Made by a program: the position numbers and the translations under genes
Notes under the pieces: generated by a model
What the model was told of the DNA's origin: nothing
What the model saw: the letters and a program-made list of their open reading frames with translations, nothing else
The model's database searches: none
DNA from: Caryophanales bacterium UBA2253
GTDB taxonomy: Bacteria > Bacillota_I > Bacilli_A > ML615J-28 > CAG-698
Assembly: GCA_002347755.1 (NCBI GenBank)
Contig: DDXT01000057.1
Location: 1-11,956, forward strand
Direction: 5' to 3'
DNA: 11,956 nt
Shown: positions 6,407 through 11,956 of the stretch, in pieces
Layout: every line of letters begins with the position of its first letter
Numbering within the stretch: the first letter of the stretch is position 1

Positions 6407-6676
6407 ATTTTCTCCCTTGAATAAGTTTCTTTATTTTTTCGTTTTATATGTGAAGAGAATTTTTTGAATTTGTTTTAATGAAAAAAAGAAGAAACCGCGG
6501 AGAAGAAAAATTCTTCCCTAATTTTTATTTTTTTGGGGGAAACTTTTTTTCCTTTCTTCCCAAATCGACTTTTGTTCTCATTATTTTCCAATTCCTCCAA
6601 GGGATTAAAAAAACATTGGATGTTTTTAGCCAAAATGGTATTATTAAGTTGAACAAAAGTCGGAATTTCTGCACTT
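6407..6676. other. AT-rich gap with no gene; possible structured RNA
   Basis: I see no credible gene on either strand. The open frame from ATG 6478 into glyS is low-complexity (poly-K, poly-F) and lacks a ribosome binding site. The segment holds a hairpin with a T-tract (6499-6534) and a perfect 12-bp inverted repeat, 6566-6577 with 6651-6662. The 73 bases between its arms can fold into smaller hairpins: 6590-6595 with 6601-6606, and 6609-6615 with 6621-6627. No convincing promoter for a separate RNA was found, and the glyS promoter lies downstream. It could be a small RNA, an old leader or neutral sequence. Confidence 0.3.
6499..6534 (+). terminator. Possible terminator hairpin in the lipoprotein-glyS gap
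   Basis: GAAGAA (6502-6507) pairs with TTCTTC (6511-6516) around a 3-base loop, extended by GG/CC with one bulged A (6499-6518). A T-rich run follows (6522-6534, one A inside). With a strong terminator 100 bases upstream, this could be a second terminator or the end of a short unknown transcript. The stem is weak. Confidence 0.35.
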
Positions 6677-6713
6677 TGATAACCCTTTACAAAAAACCAA
6701 AATTGTGTTATCA
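6677..6713 (+). promoter_or_regulatory. Inverted repeat flanking the glyS promoter (operator-like)
   Basis: TGATAAC (6677-6683) and GTTATCA (6707-6713) form a perfect 7-bp inverted repeat with half-sites 30 bases apart, close to three DNA turns. One arm lies just before the -35 and the other covers the -10. This suits a dimeric regulator, but no known site was recognised and chance is possible in AT-rich DNA. Confidence 0.3.
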
Positions 6714-6714
6714 T
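6686..6714 (+). promoter_or_regulatory. Promoter of glyS-dnaG-rpoD
   Basis: The -35 is TTTACA (6686-6691) and the -10 is TATCAT (6709-6714), with a 17-base spacer and TG at 6706-6707. Each hexamer matches 5 of 6 consensus bases. Transcription would start near 6721, leaving a leader of only about 24 bases, too short for a T-box. Confidence 0.75.
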
Positions 6715-6744
6715 AATAAACAATGCAAAAGGAGAAGATGTACC

Positions 6745-8118
6745 GTGGAAAATTATACAATGGAAAAATTAGTCGGTTTTTTGAAACAACAGGGTTTTGT
6801 ATATCAAGGAAGCGAAATTTACGGGGGTCTGGCCAATTCTTGGGACTACGGTCCTTTGGGAGTCGAACTAAAAAACAACATTAAAAAAGCCTGGTGGAAG
6901 AAATTCGTTCAGGAAACTCCATATAACGTCGGGATGGATAGCGCCATTTTGATGAATCCGAAAGTTTGGGTGGCTAGCGGTCATGTGGGCGGTTTTACCG
7001 ACCCGCTGACGGATTGTAAAAAATGCGGAGTCCGTTATCGCGCAGACCAACTTATTGAAGATTTCACGCATGGCGAGGTTACCGGCGACGGGATGGCTAA
7101 TGAAGAAATGATGCAGTACATCCGCGATCACGGGATTGTTTGTCCGGCTTGCGGATCAAAAGACTTTACCGACATTCGGAAGTTTAATCTAATGTTTAAA
7201 ACCAATCAGGGGGTCATCGAGGACGAAAAAAACGTTGTTTATCTGCGTCCGGAAACCGCTCAGGGTATTTTTGTTAATTTCCGAAACATTCAGCGTTCTT
7301 CGCGGCGGAAAGTGCCGTTTGGCATCGCCCAAATCGGGAAGAGTTTCCGAAATGAAATTACTCCCGGAAACTTTGTTTTCCGAACCCGCGAATTCGAACA
7401 GATGGAAATGGAATTCTTTTGTAAACCGGGAACCGATTTGGAATGGTTCCATTATTGGAAACAATATTGTTTGGACTTTCTGCCGACCATGGGGATCACC
7501 TCCGAACGTCTTCGTTACCGCGACCATGACCAAAAAGAATTGTCTTTCTACTCGAAAGCAACCACGGACATTGAATTCTTGTTTTATTTCGGTTGGGGCG
7601 AACTGTGGGGAATCGCGGATCGCACCGATTATGACCTTTCGGTTCACCAAAAAACTTCCGGAACCAGTCTCGAATATTTCGACCCGGATACCAACACCCG
7701 TTATCTCCCTTATGTCATCGAACCGTCGCTCGGCGTTGAACGCTTGCTGCTCGCGGTTTTGACCAGCGCGTATGAGGAACAGCCTTTGGAAAATGGCGAG
7801 ACTCGGGAAATACTGCACTTGCCGGTGGCTTTGGCTCCGTATAAAATCGCGGTTCTGTCGCTGGTCAACAAACTGAACGGTCCCGCGACCGAAGTCTTCC
7901 AAAAATTGCAAAGCAAATTCATGTGTGACTTCGATACTGCCGGTTCGATTGGGAAACGTTACCGCCGCCAGGATGCCATCGGAACGCCTTTCTGCGTGAC
8001 CATTGATTTCCAAACGCTTGAAGATCAAGCCGTAACCGTCCGGCATCGTGATTCGATGCTTCAGGAAAGGGTAAAAATCAGCGAACTGACTGATTATTTC
8101 GATAAAAAAATCAATTAG
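6745..8118 (+). CDS. glyS: Glycyl-tRNA synthetase, single-chain class II type
   Basis: The enzyme charges tRNA-Gly with glycine using ATP in the cytoplasm. It is the one-chain homodimeric type found in Mollicutes, staphylococci and eukaryotes, not the two-gene glyQ/glyS type. The 457 residues include the opening signature SEIYGGLANSWDYGPLG (23-39), zinc ligands C91-x2-C94 and C133-x2-C136, class II motif 2 with FRNEITPG (201-208) and FRTREFEQMEMEFF (212-225), motif 3 EPSLGVERLLLA (326-337), and an anticodon-binding domain (about 355-457). The start is GTG 6745, because AGGAG at 6730-6734 precedes it and family members begin the same way (ENYTMEK). ATG 6760 has no ribosome binding site, and the frame open to 6478 lies outside the promoter. 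It is first in an operon with dnaG and rpoD. It ends in TAG, the only non-TAA stop here. Confidence 0.97.
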   Translation: MENYTMEKLVGFLKQQGFVYQGSEIYGGLANSWDYGPLGVELKNNIKKAWWKKFVQETPYNVGMDSAILMNPKVWVASGHVGGFTDPLTDCKKCGVRYRADQLIEDFTHGEVTGDGMANEEMMQYIRDHGIVCPACGSKDFTDIRKFNLMFKTNQGVIEDEKNVVYLRPETAQGIFVNFRNIQRSSRRKVPFGIAQIGKSFRNEITPGNFVFRTREFEQMEMEFFCKPGTDLEWFHYWKQYCLDFLPTMGITSERLRYRDHDQKELSFYSKATTDIEFLFYFGWGELWGIADRTDYDLSVHQKTSGTSLEYFDPDTNTRYLPYVIEPSLGVERLLLAVLTSAYEEQPLENGETREILHLPVALAPYKIAVLSLVNKLNGPATEVFQKLQSKFMCDFDTAGSIGKRYRRQDAIGTPFCVTIDFQTLEDQAVTVRHRDSMLQERVKISELTDYFDKKIN

Positions 8119-8120
8119 AA

Positions 8121-8131
8121 AAGGAAGTGAT
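8121..8131 (+). promoter_or_regulatory. dnaG ribosome binding site with ambiguous start
   Basis: AAGGAAGTGAT matches 10 of 11 positions of the full anti-Shine-Dalgarno complement. It contains GTG 8127 and overlaps ATG 8130. Spacing from its core (end 8127) is 2 bases to ATG 8130 and 8 bases to TTG 8136, so TTG may be the real start; rpoD in the same operon also uses 8 bases. Confidence 0.6.
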
Positions 8132-9935
8132 GATTTTGATCATATCTGATGAGATTTTAAATAAGATTAAAGCCGAGGCAGACATTGTTAAAATTATCGG
8201 CGAATACGTCAAACTGGAGAAGAAGGGCGGGAACTTTGTTGGGCTATGCCCGTTTCACCCGGATACCAACCCTTCGCTTTCGGTTTCGCCTTCCAAAAAA
8301 ATATACAAATGTTTCAGCTGCGGAGCTTCGGGAAATGTCTTCACGTTTCTTCAGGAATATGAGCACGTTCCTTTCCCGCGAGCCGTCCAAATGGCCGCGG
8401 ATAAGTGCGGCATTAAAATTGAAGTTGATCCCAACCGCGAGGAGTCCGAAAACTACTCGAAATATTATGGGATCTTGCAAAAAGTCACCAACTTTTATGA
8501 GTTTTTTCTTAAAAACACCAATGACGGTAAAGAAGCATTGGAATATCTGGCCAAGCGCCACCTTTCCGAGGAAGTCATCAAACAGTTTCGCATTGGTCTT
8601 TCCCCGAATCAAAGCGACTTGCTTTACCGAAATTTGTTGAATGAAAAAATCCAGCCGCTCGATATGATCGAATCCGGAGTTGTAAAATCCGGAAACAAAG
8701 AATATTACGACGTTTTCCGAAATCGGATCATGTTTCCGATCGAAGACATGAATGGGAACATTGTCGGTTTCAGCGGCCGAATTTTCCGCGAAAGCAAGGA
8801 AAAAGAAGCCAAGTACATGAACAGCGGCGAGAATGTCATCTTCAAAAAAGGTAACATTCTCTACAATTACAAAAACGCCCTGAACGAAATCAAAATGAAG
8901 AACAAAGTCATCATTTTTGAAGGGTTCATGGACGTCATCGCCGCTTTTCGGGCCAATGTTTTCCACGTTTTAGCCACCATGGGAACGGCGGTTACTCCCA
9001 ATCAGATCAAAGCCATCAATAAAGCGACCAATAATGTGATCCTGTGTTACGACGGCGATGCTCCGGGGATCGAAGCGACCAAGAAAGCCATTCATCTTTT
9101 CAACAATGCGAAGTTTAACGTTTCCGTGGTACGCATGCCGGAAGGATTGGATCCCGACGAGTACATCAACAATTTCGGCGCGGAGCGGTTAAACCACCTT
9201 TTAAATAATGAAACCATCACCGGAATAGATTATCTTTATGAAATCGAGAAAAAGAACTTGATCGTTGCGGACATCAACAGCGTCGAAAAATTCAAGGTTT
9301 CGATTTTCAGCTACATGAATTATTATGATTCCCACGTATTGAACGAACGCTATCTGAAACGTTTGTCCGATGATTTGGGCGTCAGTTCGGATAGCTTGCA
9401 GCGTGATTTTGAAAAGCAAAGATCCAGTCAGCTGAGTCGCGATTATCCAAGCGATAACACCGAACCGATCGTTGAATTCGGCGAGAAAGAAAAGAAACCG
9501 GAAATTCCAAAAATCAAAGGGAAATACGCCTTATCCGAACAAACTTTAATCCGAAAGATTTTCAATGATAAAACTCTTTGCCTGGAAACTCAGAGCATTC
9601 TCGATGTAAAATACGTTCTTCCAACCGGTCGGGACCTGCTGTTCCGGTTGTATGAATACTACCATAAGAACGATTCCATGGATGAAGAAGCGTTTATGGC
9701 GTCGCTTGATCCGAAGCTGATCGATCTTTTGAAAGAAATTTTGGAAAACGGCACTTTTGACTTTATGGAGGTCGGCGAGTTGATCGGAAAAATTGAAGAA
9801 TATCAGAGTTCGGAGATGGCCAAAAACTTCCGTTCTCTTGCAAAAGACGGATTGACGGCTGACCAATTGTCTGCTTTTGGGAAACATAAAAAGAAATGCA
9901 CGGTATTTGTACCGACCGATAAGGAGAGAAAATAA
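8130..9935 (+). CDS. dnaG: DNA primase (DnaG)
   Basis: DnaG makes RNA primers for lagging-strand synthesis at the replication fork with the DnaB-type helicase. The protein is 601 residues from ATG 8130, or 599 from TTG 8136, close to the usual 600. It shows the CHC2 zinc domain (C40-x2-H43, then C61-x2-C64), the catalytic core with FRNRIMFPIED (196-206) and GFSGR (213-217), and the TOPRIM domain with EGFMD (264-268), YDGDAPG (307-313) and LDPDEY (340-345). The C-terminal 170 residues are the helicase-interaction part and are poorly conserved, as expected. It starts 11 bases after glyS and shares one base with rpoD. Start codon is uncertain among GTG 8127, ATG 8130 and TTG 8136; function is not. 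Confidence 0.96.
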   Translation: MILIISDEILNKIKAEADIVKIIGEYVKLEKKGGNFVGLCPFHPDTNPSLSVSPSKKIYKCFSCGASGNVFTFLQEYEHVPFPRAVQMAADKCGIKIEVDPNREESENYSKYYGILQKVTNFYEFFLKNTNDGKEALEYLAKRHLSEEVIKQFRIGLSPNQSDLLYRNLLNEKIQPLDMIESGVVKSGNKEYYDVFRNRIMFPIEDMNGNIVGFSGRIFRESKEKEAKYMNSGENVIFKKGNILYNYKNALNEIKMKNKVIIFEGFMDVIAAFRANVFHVLATMGTAVTPNQIKAINKATNNVILCYDGDAPGIEATKKAIHLFNNAKFNVSVVRMPEGLDPDEYINNFGAERLNHLLNNETITGIDYLYEIEKKNLIVADINSVEKFKVSIFSYMNYYDSHVLNERYLKRLSDDLGVSSDSLQRDFEKQRSSQLSRDYPSDNTEPIVEFGEKEKKPEIPKIKGKYALSEQTLIRKIFNDKTLCLETQSILDVKYVLPTGRDLLFRLYEYYHKNDSMDEEAFMASLDPKLIDLLKEILENGTFDFMEVGELIGKIEEYQSSEMAKNFRSLAKDGLTADQLSAFGKHKKKCTVFVPTDKERK

Positions 9936-11194
9936 TGATTAATGAAAATCAGGCACTGATGGATTTGATCGAGGAAAGCCGGAAACACGGCTACATCGCG
10001 ATAAAAGACATTTTGGCTTTGGTTGACGAAGACAGCGAAGATTTTGACGAGGTGACCAAGCTTCTCGAAGCCGAAAACATCGACTTGGTTCGCGACAACG
10101 ATCTTGAGGCTTATGGGCCTGACGGAGTGGTCGCAGAAAAATTGGGCGAGGATTTCGAGGGCTTCATCGGCGAACTGGAAGGCGATCCGGAGTTTAGCGA
10201 GTTTACCAATGAAATCGAAAACGACCTTAAAACCAAAGACATCGATGACATCGTATCGTCCTTCGTTTCTCCAAGCCAAGCCGACGACCCGGTAAAAATG
10301 TACTTGAAAGAGATTGGGCAGATCCCGCTGTTAACCACCAACCGGGAATTGGAATTGTCTCGGACCGTTCAACAAGGGTTGCTTTCTCAAGACATTTTGA
10401 AAGCCGTCGAACGTGGCCGCAAAGAAATCGGCCCCAACGATTTCGGAAAATATAAGCAATACGTTGATGAAGGCATGGATGCCCGCGAAATTTTGATTGA
10501 ATCGAATCTTCGTTTAGTGGTTTCCATCGCCAAACGATATTTAGGTCGGGGAATGCAATTCCAAGACCTTATCCAAGAAGGCAACATGGGACTTATGAAA
10601 GCCGTCAACAAATTCGATCCGACCAAAGGGTTCAAATTTTCCACTTATGCAACCTGGTGGATCCGGCAAGCCATCACCAGAGCGATCGCTGACCAAGCGC
10701 GGACCATCCGAATTCCGGTTCATATGGTTGAAACCATCAACAAACTGGTTCGGACCCAACGAAAACTGACGCAGGAATTGCGGCGGGAACCGACTCCGGA
10801 AGAATTAGCCGCGGAGATGAAAATAACGGTGGAAAAAGTCCAACAGATTCAAAAAATCGCTCAAGAGCCGGTATCCTTGGAAACTCCGGTCGGAGAGGAA
10901 GATGACTCAACGCTAGGGGACTTCGTTCACGATACGGATCTGCCCAATCCCTTGGATTATACGATCAATGAAAAATACAAAGAAGAGATTGATGTGGTAC
11001 TGAAGACTTTGACCCCGCGCGAGGAAAAAGTCCTGCGACTTCGATTCGGACTAACCGACGGAAAGGCGCATACACTTGAAGAAGTCGGGAAAGAATTCGG
11101 AGTTACCCGCGAAAGGATCCGTCAAATTGAAGCCAAAGCGATCCGTCGCTTGCGTCATCCGACTCGTCAAAAACGATTGAGTCAATTCAAATAA
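9935..11194 (+). CDS. rpoD: Primary sigma factor RpoD (SigA)
   Basis: This sigma factor directs RNA polymerase to housekeeping promoters. The 419-residue protein has a region 1.1-like acidic N-terminus (1-105), region 1.2 (DDPVKMYLKEIGQIPLL, 117-133), region 2 with NLRLVVSIAKRY (191-202), DLIQEGNMGLMKAV (211-224) and the -10-binding FSTYATWWIRQAI (235-247), region 3 (about 255-340), and region 4 with EEKVLRLRFGL (363-373) and the -35-binding helix GVTRERIRQIEAKA (389-402). Between regions 1.2 and 2.1 there are about 30 extra residues (149-180) compared with Bacillus SigA. AAGGAGAG (9921-9928) sits before the ATG, which overlaps the dnaG stop by one base, so the two are translationally coupled. 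The recognition helices agree with the TATAAT/TTGATT-type promoters seen in this window. Confidence 0.97.
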   Translation: MINENQALMDLIEESRKHGYIAIKDILALVDEDSEDFDEVTKLLEAENIDLVRDNDLEAYGPDGVVAEKLGEDFEGFIGELEGDPEFSEFTNEIENDLKTKDIDDIVSSFVSPSQADDPVKMYLKEIGQIPLLTTNRELELSRTVQQGLLSQDILKAVERGRKEIGPNDFGKYKQYVDEGMDAREILIESNLRLVVSIAKRYLGRGMQFQDLIQEGNMGLMKAVNKFDPTKGFKFSTYATWWIRQAITRAIADQARTIRIPVHMVETINKLVRTQRKLTQELRREPTPEELAAEMKITVEKVQQIQKIAQEPVSLETPVGEEDDSTLGDFVHDTDLPNPLDYTINEKYKEEIDVVLKTLTPREEKVLRLRFGLTDGKAHTLEEVGKEFGVTRERIRQIEAKAIRRLRHPTRQKRLSQFK

Positions 11195-11202
11195 TGAAAA
11201 CG

Positions 11203-11230
11203 AGGTTATCAACTGCTGATAACCTTTTAT
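11203..11230 (+). terminator. Intrinsic terminator after rpoD
   Basis: AGGTTATCA (11203-11211) pairs perfectly with TGATAACCT (11217-11225) around a 5-base loop. The tail is TTTTAT, with a short T-run. It starts 8 bases after the rpoD stop and ends the glyS-dnaG-rpoD transcript. Confidence 0.75.
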
Positions 11231-11246
11231 CTTCTCGGCCTCTTTC

Positions 11247-11275
11247 TTGATTTCCCGGGTCGCTTACGGTATAAT
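11247..11275 (+). promoter_or_regulatory. Promoter of trmK
   Basis: The -35 is TTGATT (11247-11252) and the -10 is a perfect TATAAT (11270-11275), with a 17-base spacer. It lies between the rpoD terminator and the trmK start, so trmK is transcribed separately from the sigma operon. Confidence 0.8.
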
Positions 11276-11298
11276 AAGTTATTAGAAAGTAGGAAGGT

Positions 11299-11956
11299 AT
11301 GATTTCTCAACGTTTACAGACCATTGCTTCGTTCTTGCCGCCGGCGAAAACCATCGCGGATGTGGGATGCGATCACGGATTTCTTATCATTGAAGGATTT
11401 TTGAAACATCATTTGGAAAAAGCCATTGCCATTGACAACAAGCCCATGCCCTTGGCTAAAGCTAAAAACAATCTACTCGGATATGATTTTTTTAACCGCG
11501 TCGATTTTGTTTTAAGTGATGGTTTGGAAAATTTGACTTCGGAAGTCGATGCCATCATCCTGACCGGAATGGGGGGAATGACGGTCATTGGCATCCTTTC
11601 TAGAGACTTTTCTAAAATCGGGAACTCCCGTCTAATCGTTCAAGCCAACCGGGATGTCATGGAAGTCCGAAAGTTTTTGGCTGAACGGGGTTATGCGATC
11701 ATCAACGAAAATGTCATCTTTGAAGATAAAAAATTTTATGAGATCTGTGTTTTCGAAAAAAGCCTCCAGCCGGTGGTTTACACGGAAGAAGAGTTGTGTT
11801 TCGGTCCGGTTTTGCTTCAAAGACGCAGCGATGTCTTTTTAAGCAAACTTCGGAACGATCTGCGGATTTTAACCGCCATTAATTTTCAAACTGAAGAAAA
11901 TCAAAAAAGAATCAAAAACATCAAGGAGATTTTAGGTAGTGTCAAGAATCTTGTGT
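11299..11956 (+). CDS. trmK: tRNA (adenine-22 N1)-methyltransferase TrmK, cut by window end
   Basis: TrmK methylates N1 of adenine 22 in the D-loop region of tRNA with S-adenosylmethionine; it is typical of Bacillota and Mollicutes. My translation gives 219 residues with no stop before the window ends. The protein opens SQRLQTIASFLP, as in Bacillus YqfN, followed by SAM-binding motif I DVGCDHGFL (21-29), the acidic strand end AIDNKP (44-49), and LTGMGGMTV (88-96), the family's GMGG motif. The usual length is about 225-235 residues, so nearly all of it is here. The ATG follows AGGA (11291-11294) by 4 bases. Order rpoD-trmK is conserved in Bacillota, where a Nif3-like gene often comes next; that gene would lie outside the window. 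Confidence 0.93.
   Translation, partial: MISQRLQTIASFLPPAKTIADVGCDHGFLIIEGFLKHHLEKAIAIDNKPMPLAKAKNNLLGYDFFNRVDFVLSDGLENLTSEVDAIILTGMGGMTVIGILSRDFSKIGNSRLIVQANRDVMEVRKFLAERGYAIINENVIFEDKKFYEICVFEKSLQPVVYTEEELCFGPVLLQRRSDVFLSKLRNDLRILTAINFQTEENQKRIKNIKEILGSVKNLV

Noticed and set aside
6480..6534. T-box riboswitch for glyS, suggested by ACCGCGG before a hairpin and T-run
   Set aside because: Only part of the T-box sequence is present: the TGG that pairs with the tRNA end is missing, there is no stem I with a glycine specifier, and the glyS promoter lies downstream.
6475..6723. An 82-codon open frame on the - strand in the gap before glyS
   Set aside because: It is AT-driven with no domain or good ribosome binding site, and it overlaps the glyS promoter.
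6478..6744. Upstream extension of the glyS frame to ATG 6478
   Set aside because: It has low-complexity lysine and phenylalanine runs and no ribosome binding site, it lies before the mapped promoter, and GlyRS homologs start at ENYTMEK.
7189..8046. A 285-codon open frame on the - strand inside glyS
   Set aside because: It lies fully opposite a certain glycyl-tRNA synthetase gene and its translation shows no recognisable motif. It is an antisense shadow, as are those at 8244-8966 and 444-842.

Overview
The window carries ten protein genes, all on the + strand, in three blocks. The sequence suggests a low-to-moderate GC Bacillota or Mollicutes-like bacterium, perhaps near the Izemoplasma/Acholeplasma/Erysipelotrichia side of the Bacilli; this placement is inference. 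The reasons are strong AGGAGG-type ribosome binding sites, TGn-TATAAT promoters, a single-chain class II glycyl-tRNA synthetase, the Firmicutes order glyS-dnaG-rpoD-trmK, and TGG for tryptophan with no in-frame TGA. Nine of the ten complete genes end in TAA and one in TAG.

Block 1 (about 38-5179) is a tightly packed rnfCDGEAB operon. It encodes the membrane complex that couples ferredoxin/NAD+ electron transfer to ion translocation. It has an extended -10 promoter overlapped by a terminator-like inverted repeat. Three subunits are unusual. RnfD carries an extra C-terminal membrane helix plus an RnfG-like FMN-binding domain with an intact flavinylation motif. The separate RnfG has a degraded version of that motif. 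RnfB stops after its first [4Fe-4S] domain and lacks the ferredoxin-type cluster domains that normally follow.

Block 2 (5185-6406) is a single gene with its own strong promoter and a good terminator. It encodes a 360-residue secreted lipoprotein made of two tandem repeats that resemble FMN-binding (PplA-like) domains. Its position directly after rnfB suggests that it may work with the Rnf complex outside the membrane, possibly in flavin-based electron transfer. This is inference.

Block 3 (6677 to the end) is a macromolecular-synthesis cluster: glyS (glycyl-tRNA synthetase), dnaG (primase), rpoD (main sigma factor), a terminator, then trmK (tRNA m1A22 methyltransferase) from its own promoter and cut by the window end. 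The 6407-6676 gap before the glyS promoter has no credible gene. It holds a hairpin with a T-tract and a perfect 12-bp inverted repeat enclosing smaller hairpins, so it may encode a structured RNA.

I saw no tRNA, rRNA, CRISPR array, insertion sequence or phage gene. The best candidate for something new is the rearranged Rnf complex: a second flavin domain on RnfD, a minimal RnfB and a following repeat lipoprotein.
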